Counted from the stretch's first letter, positions 51,384 to 61,152 are shown. The stretch: 64,000 nucleotides of DNA from Bacillus sp. B15-48 (GCF_016879755.1 NZ_WOFU01000004.1:523983-587982), one strand, 5' to 3'. Made by a program: numbers and translations. Notes: generated from the letters alone by a model not told the origin.

Positions 51384-52523
51384 TTAGGACTGAAGAACTC
51401 GACCGATTGCCATAATTTCGGCTTCCTTTGTTCCTTCATAAAGTTCCAGGATCTTAGCGTCACGATACCATTTTTGGACACTGTATTCATCCATATATCC
51501 GTAACCGCCATGTATTTCAATGGCAGCATTTGCGCAGAACACAGCTGTTTGCCCTCCTAAATATTTTGCCATTGCTGATAAGGTATAATCTGGTTTCCCC
51601 GAGTCAATCAGCCATGCAGCTTTATAGACAAGATTTCTTAAGGCTTCGATCTTGATTGCCATTTCTGTTAACTTAGTCATCGTTGCCTGGTAATTTCCGA
51701 TTGGTTGGCCAAAAGCATATCGTTCTTTTGAATATTTGACAGAGACATCAAGACATGCCTGTGATAATCCAAGCGCCTGGGCAGCGACCATAATTCGTGT
51801 AATATCAAAAAAGTGCATTAATTGTGGGAAGCCATTTCCGTCAGTCCCAACTAAATTCGATTGGGGCACACGGACGTCCTCGAAAGAAATTTGAGCCGTA
51901 TCACTTGCACGAATTCCCATTTTCCCACGGAGTTTCGTTCTTGTTATTCCTTCTCTATTCGTTTCAACAATAATCTGCGAGAAGCGTTTATGCCTTTTTT
52001 CATCCGGTTGCGTAATGGCTTGAACAACCATAAAATCACTGACGGTTCCATTCGTAATGAAGATTTTGCTTCCATTTATGACAAAGTCATCTCCATCGCG
52101 CACTGCCCTTGTTTGATAACCTGCAGCATCCGTTCCTGCATTAGGCTCTGTGAATGCACCAGAGGAAACCCATTCTCCTGAACAAACTTTTGAAAGATAC
52201 TTTTGTTTTTGTTCCTCTGTTCCATAGAGATAAATGGATTCACATCCGAAACTTGCCGTAATAATATTTGTTCCTATTCCCATGTCCACTCGCGAGAGCT
52301 GTTCGGTAATAATCGCTTGACCTAATATTCCCATCCCTGCTCCGCCATATTTTTCCGGGATCCACGCACCAACAATTCCTAAATCTGCCGCTTTCTTGCG
52401 AATCTCCGGAGTATATTTTTCTTCTTTATCACATTCAGATGAAAAGGGAGCGATTTCGTTTTCTGCAAACTTATAGGTCATTTCTTTTAACATCGTCATT
52501 TCATCTGTTAAATTAAAATCCAT
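51384..52523 (-). CDS. Acyl-CoA dehydrogenase
   Basis: 379 residues, standard length. FAD and substrate motifs: GAFTEPNAGTDAAGYQTRA, FVINGSKIFITNGTVSDF, SFEDVRVPQSNLVG, and the catalytic Glu in AKILELYEGTKEAEI near residue 362. Oxidises an acyl-CoA at C2-C3. In an LvaA-type route the same kind of enzyme removes phosphate from 4-phosphoacyl-CoA, so it may cooperate with the kinase at 33373. ATG behind GAAAGGTAG, 29 bp after the thiolase gene. Confidence 0.92.
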   Translation of the reverse strand: MDFNLTDEMTMLKEMTYKFAENEIAPFSSECDKEEKYTPEIRKKAADLGIVGAWIPEKYGGAGMGILGQAIITEQLSRVDMGIGTNIITASFGCESIYLYGTEEQKQKYLSKVCSGEWVSSGAFTEPNAGTDAAGYQTRAVRDGDDFVINGSKIFITNGTVSDFMVVQAITQPDEKRHKRFSQIIVETNREGITRTKLRGKMGIRASDTAQISFEDVRVPQSNLVGTDGNGFPQLMHFFDITRIMVAAQALGLSQACLDVSVKYSKERYAFGQPIGNYQATMTKLTEMAIKIEALRNLVYKAAWLIDSGKPDYTLSAMAKYLGGQTAVFCANAAIEIHGGYGYMDEYSVQKWYRDAKILELYEGTKEAEIMAIGRVLQS

Positions 52524-52552
52524 GTTCCCACTACCTTTCTACCAATCTATTA

Positions 52553-53791
52553 TCATGCTTTTCCGATAATATGGATACACATCGCTGCTTCTTCTACGCC
52601 AATGCTTCCGCCGCCATTTTCAGCTAGACCAATTTTTGCGCCAATCACTTGTCGATTTCCAGCTTCTCCTCGAAGTTGGGTAACAACTTCATAAAGTTGC
52701 GCAAGTCCCGAAGCACCGATTGGATGTCCACGGCTTTCAAGTCCTCCACTTGTATTAATTGGTTTTTCTCCCCCTAATGTTGTTGCACCTGATTCGGCAT
52801 ACTTGCCGCCTTCACCAGGAGGGCAAAATCCCATCGCTTCGCATTGATGTAATTCTCCATATGCAGTGGCATCATGCAATTCAGCAAAATCAATATCATC
52901 TGGACCTAAGCCCGACATTTCATAGGCTGCTTTTGCTAGCCTTTCACCAATGTCTTCGCCATCAAGGTCACGATTGCTTCCCTGTCCATGGACAGATGCA
53001 AGAATTTTAACCGCCCGACTTCCACCGATTTTCTTAAGAAAGGATTCCGAGCAAACCACAATTGCTGCTGCTCCGTCGCCAACAGGTGCACACATACTTC
53101 GCGTTAGCGGATAGGTTACAGGGCTATCAGCTAATACCTCTTCCACGTTCATTGCCGTTTGATATTGAGCTTTTGGATTGAGTGAAGAATGAAAATGGTT
53201 TTTTGCTGCAATCGTTGCAAGTTGCCTTTGAGTGGTTCCATATTTTCTCATATGCCAACGAGTCATCATGGCATAAACGTCCATAAAAACACTTCTACCT
53301 GAACCTGGTTTTGATTCATCAGCCGGCAGCTTAACCTGCAAATTTTTTCCATATTCCAGTAGCGTTTGAATTTGTTGTTCATAATTTTCTACATCCATAC
53401 AACTGGAATAAGAAGATAATGATTTCGCTTTATCAGGATTCGTTATTTTTTCCGAACCAACAGCAATTGCAACATCATACATTCCTGCTCTTATTCCTGT
53501 ATAAGCTAAGTGAAGCGCAGTGGAACCACCTGCACAAGCATTTTCCACATTCGTAACTGGAATTCGATCAATCCCCATCCCTCTGAAGATGACTTGCCCG
53601 CGAATGGAATGTTGATTGTCAAACATTCCCCAAAATGAATTTGAGAAAAAACCAGCTTCAATATCTTCTTTGCCAATTCCTGCATCTTTTAAAGCCTGAT
53701 TAATCACATCTTCAGCCATCGTACGTACGGTTTCTTCAGGATATTTTCCAAACCGGTTCATTCCAATCCCGAGAATATAAACATCTTGCAT
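52553..53791 (-). CDS. SCP2-type thiolase / lipid-transfer thiolase family protein
   Basis: 412 residues from ATG 53791 behind TTGGGAGG. Nucleophile Cys in VENACAGGSTALHLAY, and the other conserved blocks HDATAYGELHQCE and GLESRGHPIGASGLAQ. This is the SCP2-like thiolase branch, whose members act on bulky or branched 3-ketoacyl-CoAs, including steroid side chains. Complete length. Second gene of the operon behind the TetR gene, which is 80 bp upstream. Confidence 0.88.
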   Translation of the reverse strand: MQDVYILGIGMNRFGKYPEETVRTMAEDVINQALKDAGIGKEDIEAGFFSNSFWGMFDNQHSIRGQVIFRGMGIDRIPVTNVENACAGGSTALHLAYTGIRAGMYDVAIAVGSEKITNPDKAKSLSSYSSCMDVENYEQQIQTLLEYGKNLQVKLPADESKPGSGRSVFMDVYAMMTRWHMRKYGTTQRQLATIAAKNHFHSSLNPKAQYQTAMNVEEVLADSPVTYPLTRSMCAPVGDGAAAIVVCSESFLKKIGGSRAVKILASVHGQGSNRDLDGEDIGERLAKAAYEMSGLGPDDIDFAELHDATAYGELHQCEAMGFCPPGEGGKYAESGATTLGGEKPINTSGGLESRGHPIGASGLAQLYEVVTQLRGEAGNRQVIGAKIGLAENGGGSIGVEEAAMCIHIIGKA

Positions 53792-53870
53792 AGATACAAC
53801 CTCCCAAGTTTTTTTCATCTATTTGGCTTCTTGCTTAAGTTTCATTCTTGAGTTTTAGTAGAGATTAGTA

Positions 53871-54485
53871 TTAATCCTTAAACAAAGCTTTATAGCATAA
53901 TTTTGTCAAAGAGTCGGCGACTTCATAAACTTCTTTTTCATTATGGTCATTCATCATTAAATGGTAACCATACCCCTCAAACATACTGGTGATCGACCGA
54001 ATTGTAACATCAAGTTTTACCTTACGAAACAAACCTTTGTCGATGGCCCCAGAAATATCACGTTCAATTCGTCTAAAGAGGCCTTCACTAATTTTTAGCC
54101 AACCTTCTTCAAATTTTCTGTCGAACATTTTCGCTTCTTTTAATGCGATCAGAACGTTTCGATTTGTTATGTAGTACTCTAAAATTTTAATCGCTTCCAT
54201 TCGCATCTTTTCATATAGATTTAGCGTTCGATTTGAGGGATGGGTATAGGAATCAATATTTCTAATAAGTTGATTTACCATACTATTAAGGAGGTCAGGT
54301 TTATTCTTGAAATAATTGTAGAAGGTTCCATGACTAACATTGGCTCTGCTGACAATATCTTTAACCGTCGCTTTTTTATAACCAATATCAGCAAACACTT
54401 CCATAGCCCCGGTTATGATTCGTTTATTAACCGGCTCCATATTCAGTTTTTCTTTTATTTCCTTTCTATTGTTCATTGTTTTCAT
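53871..54485 (-). CDS. TetR-family regulator 1 of the catabolic regulon
   Basis: 204 residues. HTH: MEVFADIGYKKATVKDIVSR, then ANVSHGTFYNYFKNKPDLL (recognition helix HGTFYNYF). The ligand domain is closely similar to the second regulator at 59952 (LFRRIERDI, DVTIRSITSMFEGYGYHLMM). It sits directly behind a tandem operator at 54534-54570 and so regulates itself and the downstream genes to about 40 kb. The effector is presumably an acyl-CoA (inference from FadR-type relatives). ATG 54485 follows GGGAG. Confidence 0.88.
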   Translation of the reverse strand: MKTMNNRKEIKEKLNMEPVNKRIITGAMEVFADIGYKKATVKDIVSRANVSHGTFYNYFKNKPDLLNSMVNQLIRNIDSYTHPSNRTLNLYEKMRMEAIKILEYYITNRNVLIALKEAKMFDRKFEEGWLKISEGLFRRIERDISGAIDKGLFRKVKLDVTIRSITSMFEGYGYHLMMNDHNEKEVYEVADSLTKLCYKALFKD

Positions 54486-54527
54486 CGGTATTAACTCCCG
54501 TATGGTTAATTTCCTATCTTAATTTAC

Positions 54528-54570
54528 ATTATAGTCATATATGACACTAGTGTCAATGACGATAGTGTCA
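54528..54570 (-). promoter_or_regulatory. Sigma-A promoter with duplicated composite operator (main operon)
   Basis: On the minus strand TTGACA (54551-54556), 17-bp spacer, TATAAT (54528-54533). The spacer is the operator: GTCATATATGAC overlaps TGACACTAGTGTCA (54542-54555), both perfect palindromes; a third half-site pair TGACGATAGTGTCA follows at 54557-54570. Binding would block polymerase directly. Confidence 0.88.
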
Positions 54571-54733
54571 AATTTACAAATATTTCAAAATATTTAAGAT
54601 TCAATTCAAAATAGCTTTAAACAATCAAGTTTTTCATCTGACATCCTTGAAGAAGAAGTGCCTCCTTTTTATGAGGCACCTCTTGTACACTATATTATTT
54701 TCAATGATCATTGCTTAATTATCATAATTGTGC

Positions 54734-56362
54734 CTATGTTTCTAGTTTTTCTTGAAGAATTTGCTCTTTAAGCCTATATTTTTGAAGTTTACCTGTAGCA
54801 GTAATCGGAAACTCTGAAACGAAATACCATTGTCTAGGCCTTTTATATCCCGCAAGATTGGTTTTACAATACTCAGATAGCTCGTCAGGAACAGGTGGAT
54901 CTTCTTCTGACTGTGGGATGATAACAGCAGCCACTTGCTCCCCAAAAACTGGATCTGGAACTCCAATGACTGTTGCATCCGCTACTTTCGGATGACTTTT
55001 TAAGAGTTGTTCAATTTCTGCTGGGTAGATATTCTCGCCACCTCGAATAATCATATCCTTTATGCGACCAGTGATACGGAGGAAACCTCTTTCATCCATA
55101 GTACCTATGTCTCCTGAATGAAACCACCCATCTGGTGTGATGACCTTGGCTGTCTCCGCCGGCATATTATCATACCCATCCATTGTCTGATAAGTTGAAC
55201 GATAACAGAATTCCCCTTGAACACCTATTGGGAGTATTTCTCCTGTTTCAGGATCAGCTACTTTTATCTCACAGTGGGGCATCGATTGGCCGAGTGTTTC
55301 CGTTTGATCCTCAACAGAATCTTCACGATGAGTTTGGGAAACGACTCCATGCATTTCTGTCTGTCCAAAGACAATGGAAACACCAATCCCCATCTCTGAA
55401 GCCACTCTTCGAACAAGGGAGGCTTCAACTTTAGATGCACCAGACATGAAATGTTTAAGGGTTGAAAGATTAAATTTCTTACGGTCAGGATGATTTAATA
55501 ATGCTTCAATCATAGTTGGAACAAGCAGAGAAAATGTTCCCTTTTCCTCTTCAAACAATTGGAGCAAAAGTGCAGGGTCAAAATAAGGCACTAAAACTTG
55601 TGTACCCCGCTGCATAATAACCCCTACGGTGGCTAACCCACAACCACCAATATGGAACATTGGCATTGGATTCACCCAAACACCACCTATCTCCAAACCT
55701 GCTCCTTCGGCAGTGAAATAACATGCGTTCACTGTTCCTTTGTGATTAAACAACACACCCTTTGCAAACCCAGTTGTACCTGATGTATACATGATAATAC
55801 AATGATCTTTTGGTTTAACCTCTGGAAATACCTGAATAATACCTGACTTGATAAAATCAGCAAACCTGGAAACCCCTATTACTTCCCGTAAATTAGGAAC
55901 ATTGTCGCGAATCTGATTTGCAGTTGCCATCATATCATGTCCCCTATACTCTTCGATTAAAAATAGGCCAGCTGCTCGTGATTGGTTCAACACGTATTCA
56001 AGTTCATTGGCTTTATAAGCCGGGTTTACCGTAACCAATGTCATCCCAGCAAGCGCACATCCAAATTCAATCAGCACCCATTCAACTACATTTGGCGCCC
56101 AAACGGCAATACGTTCCCCAGGCTTAAACTTTGAAAGCAAAGCTGCTGCCGTTTTTTCTGCATCCTCAAGTAACTCCGCATATGTCCATCTCCGTCTTTT
56201 TTGTGTGTCAGCAATCCCTTCAATTAAAGCGATGCGATCCGGCACCTCCGCGGCAGCTTCTCTCAGAGCTTGGCCAAGTGTCCAATCATGAAGTGACCTT
56301 GTTGTATCAGCGGGCCAATAGGATTCTATTAATCTCGTATTACGGTAAATCTCACTTTTCAA
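54734..56362 (-). CDS. Acyl-CoA ligase 1 (AMP-binding, class I adenylate-forming)
   Basis: 542 residues from TTG 56362, with AAGGGGAT upstream; this aligns its beginning (YRNTRLIESYWPADTT) with the paralogue at 57877. The longer TTG frame from 56425 lacks a site. Motifs: MYTSGTTGFAKGVLF (P-loop), VFGQTEMHGVVSQTH, GWFHSGDIGTMDERG, and the catalytic Lys in TATGKLQKYR. Forms an acyl-CoA from the carboxylate with ATP. Seven bp plus leader behind the thiolase gene, same operon. Confidence 0.88.
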   Translation of the reverse strand: MKSEIYRNTRLIESYWPADTTRSLHDWTLGQALREAAAEVPDRIALIEGIADTQKRRRWTYAELLEDAEKTAAALLSKFKPGERIAVWAPNVVEWVLIEFGCALAGMTLVTVNPAYKANELEYVLNQSRAAGLFLIEEYRGHDMMATANQIRDNVPNLREVIGVSRFADFIKSGIIQVFPEVKPKDHCIIMYTSGTTGFAKGVLFNHKGTVNACYFTAEGAGLEIGGVWVNPMPMFHIGGCGLATVGVIMQRGTQVLVPYFDPALLLQLFEEEKGTFSLLVPTMIEALLNHPDRKKFNLSTLKHFMSGASKVEASLVRRVASEMGIGVSIVFGQTEMHGVVSQTHREDSVEDQTETLGQSMPHCEIKVADPETGEILPIGVQGEFCYRSTYQTMDGYDNMPAETAKVITPDGWFHSGDIGTMDERGFLRITGRIKDMIIRGGENIYPAEIEQLLKSHPKVADATVIGVPDPVFGEQVAAVIIPQSEEDPPVPDELSEYCKTNLAGYKRPRQWYFVSEFPITATGKLQKYRLKEQILQEKLET

Positions 56363-56432
56363 ACTGATATCCCCTTCCAAAATAATTTTTAATAAATCAT
56401 TTGGTTCAAAAGGAAATGAATCCAAGAAATAA

Positions 56433-57617
56433 TTAGACTTTTTCTATCACAATAGAGATACCTTGTCCGCCGCCAATACAGAGTGTTGCTAAGCCGTATT
56501 TCAAGTTTCGTTTATGCAATTCCAGTGCTAAGGAATAGGTAATACGTGTCCCACTTGCACCTACTGGGTGACCTAATGCAATGGCTCCGCCATTTACATT
56601 GACTTTATTTGGGTCAATTTGTAATTCATTGATAACAGCAATCGATTGGGCTGCAAATGCTTCATTTAATTCAAATAAATCGATATCGCCAACAGATAGT
56701 CCTGTTTTTTGAAGCGCAATTCTACTAGATGGAACAGGCCCAATTCCCATGAGATGAGGATCTACACCTGCAATCCCCCAAGATTTGATCTTTGCTAATG
56801 GCTTTATTTGTGGATTAGCCTGAAGAAAATCTTCCGATGCAATCACCACTGCCGCCGCACCATCATTAATTCCACTTGCATTTCCTGCAGTCACGGTTCC
56901 CCCATTTTTAAAAGATGGTTTGAGATTACTCAGTTTCTCTACCGATGTATCCCCTTTTACATGTTCATCTTGAGAAATGATTTTTTCACCTTTTTTTCGA
57001 TCGGGAATCACTACAGGTACGATTTCTTCTGCAAACCGCCCCGATTGTATAGCTTCATAGGCCTTATGATGAGAGACAGCTGCGAATTCATCTTGCTCTT
57101 CTCGTGAAATTTGATACTTTTCTGCTAAATTCTCGGCGGTCCTTCCCATTCCACAGCCGATATATTCATCCGTCAATGAAGACAAAAGCATGTCATCCAT
57201 TACTGGCGCTTTTAAGCCGGTGCCAAATCGTGTATTTCGTAAAACATGTGGAGATTGGCTCATATTTTCTGTTCCACCAGCAAGGGCTACTTCGCTGTCC
57301 CCCGCTAGAATAGAATGAACAGCTGAAATAATTGATTGAACTCCTGACCCACACGCACGGCTCACAATTAAAGCCGGTTTTCCTTCTGGGATTCCTATTT
57401 TCAAGGAGATATGTCTAGCCAAATAGGAGGCTGATTTCGATGTGTGAATGACGTTTCCAAAAAATACATGATCAATTTCTTTTGGATCAACGCCACTTCG
57501 GGCAATGGCTTCTTTTCCAGCTACCACTCCAAGATCAATATCCGTAACTGATTTTAATCCGCCCCCGAATCCACCAAAAGGAGTTCTTGCCCCTTCGATT
57601 AAATAAATATTCTTCAA
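56433..57617 (-). CDS. Acetyl-CoA acyltransferase (thiolase, FadA/PaaJ type)
   Basis: 394 residues. Nucleophile Cys in IVSRACGSGVQSIISAV, the ENMSQSPH block, GGTVTAGNASGINDGAAA, NVNGGAIALGHPVGASG and the second catalytic Cys in GLATLCIGGGQG. Degradative thiolase that closes each beta-oxidation round. Starts at TTG 57617 behind GGGGGAG. First gene of an operon with ligase 1, under the operator at 57764. Confidence 0.93.
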   Translation of the reverse strand: MKNIYLIEGARTPFGGFGGGLKSVTDIDLGVVAGKEAIARSGVDPKEIDHVFFGNVIHTSKSASYLARHISLKIGIPEGKPALIVSRACGSGVQSIISAVHSILAGDSEVALAGGTENMSQSPHVLRNTRFGTGLKAPVMDDMLLSSLTDEYIGCGMGRTAENLAEKYQISREEQDEFAAVSHHKAYEAIQSGRFAEEIVPVVIPDRKKGEKIISQDEHVKGDTSVEKLSNLKPSFKNGGTVTAGNASGINDGAAAVVIASEDFLQANPQIKPLAKIKSWGIAGVDPHLMGIGPVPSSRIALQKTGLSVGDIDLFELNEAFAAQSIAVINELQIDPNKVNVNGGAIALGHPVGASGTRITYSLALELHKRNLKYGLATLCIGGGQGISIVIEKV

Positions 57618-57763
57618 ACTTGCTCCCCCATTTCAACTCTTCCATTCTATCCTTATAAAATGCTGTCCCATTCTACATCTATCACAAGACTAATCATTTT
57701 GTGATTAATAAGAGAACAGGCCAGTGTTGTCTAAAAAATGTTACTATTGATATAGACTTTGAA

Positions 57764-57786
57764 GTCATATGTGACAATGTCGTCAT
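57764..57786 (-). promoter_or_regulatory. Composite TetR-type operator upstream of thiolase/ligase 1
   Basis: Same 23-bp layout: GTCATATGTGAC joined to TGACAATGTCGTCA. The -35 and -10 positions at the usual places are poor, so this promoter may be weaker than the others. Confidence 0.7.
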
Positions 57787-57876
57787 TATAATGCAAAAAA
57801 AATTCTATTGAGCCTAAAATACGGATTCTAATTTAGAATTGTAATCATGCTAGATCGTTAAAATTGGGCCCACCAT

Positions 57877-59526
57877 CTATGTTAAAGGTGCATCTTGTCT
57901 TTTTGTGTTTTCAATCGCGATTTCGCGAAGTTTAAACTTTTGAATTTTTCCAGCTGCCGTTTGTGGAAATTGATCGACAAAATGCCAGTATCTTGGCCTT
58001 TTAAAAGACGCCATATTTGCTTTACAATATTCTTCGAGTTCTTCTACTTTTGGCGGCGTTTTACTAGAATTTGGAATGACAATAGCAGCTACTTGTTCTC
58101 CCCAGTATTCATCTGGAACACCAAGAACAGCTACATCCTGAATCAAAGGATGCTCTTTAAGTAAGGATTCAATCTCTGATGGATAAATATTCACTCCACC
58201 ACGAATAATTAGCTCTTTTAAACGGCCTTTTATTTTAATAAAACCACGCTCATCCATTGTACCGATATCCCCTGAGAGCAGCCAACCATCATCCGTAAGT
58301 GTAGCTGCCGTTTGTTCGGGCATTTGATAATATCCAATCATTGTTTGATAGCCCCGACAGCAAATTTCTCCTTCTTGTCCTAGTGGCAAGACTTCTCCGG
58401 TTGCAGGATCAGCGATTTTAATTTCAATTTGAGGGTAAGGTTGTCCAATCGTTTCCGCTTGATCTTCTGGTGAATCATCTAAGTGCGTCTGCGTCGTGCC
58501 GCCATGCATTTCTGTTTGACCACAAACAATCGAAATACCGCAACCTAATTCTTTTTTAACACGGCGTACTAAATGAGGTTCAACTTTTGATGCACCAGAT
58601 AATATACTACGGATGGTTGATAGTTCGTACTTGCTTCGTTCAGGGCAATTTAAAATGGCCTCGACCATTGTCGGTACGAGTAGAGCGAATGTTCCCTTCT
58701 CCCTTTCAACCAACTTCATAAACAATTCGGCATCGAAACCTGGTACTAGAACATGTGTACCCCGTTGTTGAAGCGTTCCGATAACAGCGAATCCACATCC
58801 GCCCATGTGTACAAGTGGCATCACATTTACCCAGACACCTCCAACCTCAAGACCAGCCCGTTCAGCCATAAACTTCGTACTATTAGTAATTCCTTTGTGG
58901 TGGAGAATTGCACCTTTTGGTTTGCCGGTTGTTCCAGATGTATACATAATCACAAACGAATCATCTGTTTTGACATTGGGGAATGGAATGGACCTATCAT
59001 TGCCGTTATTAATAAACTGATCGAATTCAGAAAATCCAATAACCTCGCGGAGAGTAGATAATTTCTTTTGGACTTCACGGGCTGTTGTGAGTAAATGATG
59101 ACCGCGATATTCATCTGCAACGAAGATTCCAGCCGCTTGAGATTGCCTTAAGACATAATCGAGTTCTTTTTCCTTAAATGCAGGATTGACAGTGACTAAA
59201 GTTAAACCCGCAATGGCACACCCAAATTCCACTAGTACCCATTCAACGCTATTAGGTGCCCATATAGCGATATGTTCTCCTGGTTTAAATCTCTTTAAAA
59301 GGGCTGTTGCAACACGTTCTGAGTCAGCTAGCAGTTGTTCGTAAGTCCATTTTCTCCTCTTTGCAGCATCTTCTGTTCCTTCAACGAGTGCTAAACGATC
59401 AGGTACTTCTCTTACCACATCTCTCAATAGCTGACCTACAGTCCAGTCATGGAGTGGTTGTGTCGTGTCAGCAGGCCAATATGATTCTGTTAATCTTCTT
59501 TGATTATAAACATTATGTTTTGCCAA
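57877..59526 (-). CDS. Acyl-CoA ligase 2, paralogue of ligase 1
   Basis: 549 residues beginning TTG behind GGGGAGG. Closely similar to ligase 1 throughout: LTESYWPADTTQPLHDWTVG, MYTSGTTGKPKGAILHHKG, VCGQTEMHGGTTQTHLDDSP, GDIGTMDERGFIKIKGRLKE and TAAGKIQKFKLRE with the catalytic Lys. Differences cluster in the acyl-binding part, so the two may take different acids. It has no composite operator directly upstream; TetR regulator 2 with a terminator precedes it. Confidence 0.9.
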   Translation of the reverse strand: MAKHNVYNQRRLTESYWPADTTQPLHDWTVGQLLRDVVREVPDRLALVEGTEDAAKRRKWTYEQLLADSERVATALLKRFKPGEHIAIWAPNSVEWVLVEFGCAIAGLTLVTVNPAFKEKELDYVLRQSQAAGIFVADEYRGHHLLTTAREVQKKLSTLREVIGFSEFDQFINNGNDRSIPFPNVKTDDSFVIMYTSGTTGKPKGAILHHKGITNSTKFMAERAGLEVGGVWVNVMPLVHMGGCGFAVIGTLQQRGTHVLVPGFDAELFMKLVEREKGTFALLVPTMVEAILNCPERSKYELSTIRSILSGASKVEPHLVRRVKKELGCGISIVCGQTEMHGGTTQTHLDDSPEDQAETIGQPYPQIEIKIADPATGEVLPLGQEGEICCRGYQTMIGYYQMPEQTAATLTDDGWLLSGDIGTMDERGFIKIKGRLKELIIRGGVNIYPSEIESLLKEHPLIQDVAVLGVPDEYWGEQVAAIVIPNSSKTPPKVEELEEYCKANMASFKRPRYWHFVDQFPQTAAGKIQKFKLREIAIENTKRQDAPLT

Positions 59527-59917
59527 ACTAAATCCTCCCCTTTAATTCCTAACATTGCTTTTCATAAGTCCATTTAAAAAAGTATTATAGTCCCTATTAA
59601 CCGTTACGACGATAAACCACCTCCTTTAAGGATATTAAAGTAAGAGCATATGAAGGCACTTTAAATACAATAACAGATAGAAAAAGGGATGGAGAAGAAG
59701 AGAAAAAACTTACCCGTATATAGAAAAGAATAAGAAAGGATTCTAAAGATTAACCCTAACGAATGAATCCGCTTACAGGGAATAGATAACCCAATAAATT
59801 TTATTAGTGACTAACATATGTAATCGATGCAGCTATTTTTCACGATAAAATTGGATAAAGATGAGTCAGTTTTATTCATTTAAAGAATATTGTCATTATT
59901 CTGAATTTTATGTAGAA
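59527..59917. other. Leader region of ligase 2
   Basis: No gene. A TATAAT-like box on the minus strand near 59583-59588 may be the ligase promoter; its -35 is poor. No RTCA-N4-TGAC-N6-GTCA site is present. Confidence 0.45.
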
Positions 59918-59964
59918 AAAAAGGGATTTTACCCTCTCATCTTCTTTATTCTTAAATCCCTTTG
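59918..59964 (-). terminator. Terminator overlapping the stop of TetR regulator 2
   Basis: AAAGGGATTT/AAAATCCCTTT stem followed by TTTTCTAC on the minus strand; the regulator's TAA lies in the ascending arm. Confidence 0.75.
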
Positions 59965-60575
59965 TTTTCATCATTTTTAATAACTGCGCGGTAGCAAAGT
60001 GCCGTCATCGAATCAGCTACTTCAATTAATTCCTCTTGTGTAGGAGGATTCATCATCAAATGATGGCCATAACCTTCAAACATACAAGTTAATGCTCGTA
60101 TTGTTACATCAACATTCATATCATGACAATAACCTTTTTTCACAGAGCCTTTAATATCTCGCTCAATGCGTCTAAATAAACTTTCACTTATACTATTCCA
60201 TTTTTCCTCAAATTGTCTATCTACCATCATAGCTTCTGTTAATGCCATAAATATGCTTCGATTACTAACATAAAATTCTAGTATTCTTCTTGCCTCGTAT
60301 TGCATTCTTTCGTATAAATTTAAATTTCTTTCTTTTGGCTGAATAAATTCATCCACTTTTTCAGCAATCTCATCTACTAATATCCCTAATAAGTCTTGTT
60401 TATTTTTAAAATGTTGATAAAAAGTTCCATGTCCAACATCTGCTCGATTAGTGATATCATTTACTGTAGATTTAATATAACCTATATCTAAAAAGGATTG
60501 CATTGCAGCATTAATTAGTTGTTCCCTCATTAAAGCCTTACGTTTTTCTGTTCTAGAGAGATTTTCTAAATTCAT
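59952..60575 (-). CDS. TetR-family regulator 2, paralogue of regulator 1
   Basis: 207 residues from ATG 60575 behind AGGAGTAG. HTH: FLDIGYIKSTVNDITNRADV and GHGTFYQHFKNKQDLL. The recognition helix differs from regulator 1 only in Asn-Tyr to Gln-His, and the ligand domains are alike (LFRRIERDI, FEGYGHHLMMN). Both may bind the same operator with different inducers, which would parallel the duplicated ligases. Autoregulated through the operator at 60615. Confidence 0.88.
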   Translation of the reverse strand: MNLENLSRTEKRKALMREQLINAAMQSFLDIGYIKSTVNDITNRADVGHGTFYQHFKNKQDLLGILVDEIAEKVDEFIQPKERNLNLYERMQYEARRILEFYVSNRSIFMALTEAMMVDRQFEEKWNSISESLFRRIERDIKGSVKKGYCHDMNVDVTIRALTCMFEGYGHHLMMNPPTQEELIEVADSMTALCYRAVIKNDENKGI

Positions 60576-60608
60576 TCCCATCTACTCCTAATTTATATCG
60601 TTAATAAT

Positions 60609-60637
60609 ATTGTAGTCACACATGACGTTAGTGTCAA
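60609..60637 (-). promoter_or_regulatory. Sigma-A promoter with composite TetR-type operator (regulator 2)
   Basis: TTGACA (60632-60637, minus), 17-bp spacer, TACAAT (60609-60614). The spacer carries GTCACACATGAC fused to TGACGTTAGTGTCA, the same arrangement as at 54534. Confidence 0.87.
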
Positions 60638-61152
60638 TAAATTATTTAAAAATTTTCTGACTATTTATCCTGTTGTGAGTTTTATTTTTCTATCGCCTTT
60701 TTTACGGTTTTGTTTCTATATAGAACCTATGTTCCTTTCGTTTCTCACCTCCGTAAATTCTAATCCAGCTTCAGTTTCAAGTTCTTTTTTTTTGGAATAG
60801 TAGTATTTAATCCACTTCATTATACCAAAGTCGGAATCTTTGTTTTATATTAAGTGTTAGATTGGCAAACATTTTAATTCTTCTCGTCTTAAAAAGTTTA
60901 TTTTGAACGAGCAGATACTTCTGTTTGTAATAATTTTTGGGAATAACAAAGGGACGGACCTTGTGCTCCTTTAGGAAGCACAAGATACGTCCCATGCTTT
61001 TCATAACAAAAGACAAGAGCTCCCTAACATTTCTTACTTTCAAAAATACTAGCGCCTAGTCCCTTCGCGCAAATCCATCCGCATCTGACCTCAGAGGGCT
61101 AGGTGATCTGAACATGAGTTTATACTAATATCAATTGCTGCTTTTATCTAAA
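60638..61152. other. Intergenic region with a REP palindrome
   Basis: Contains the GGGACGGACC-type hairpin at 60951-60993 (arms CTTGTGCTCC/GGAAGCACAAG). No coding signal with a ribosome binding site on either strand. Confidence 0.65.

Noticed and set aside
40000..54485. Complete anaerobic benzoyl-CoA pathway
   Set aside because: No Oah/BamA-length ring hydrolase, no second ATPase subunit, no ferredoxin or ketoglutarate oxidoreductase gene. Only the reductase-like core is similar.
57759..57792. Plus-strand promoter TTGAAG..TATAAT overlapping the fourth operator
   Set aside because: Spacing is 22 bp, too long, and no plus-strand gene follows.
60807..61043. 78-codon minus-strand ORF
   Set aside because: Covers the REP palindrome; no ribosome binding site; positively charged composition typical of translated AT-rich non-coding DNA.
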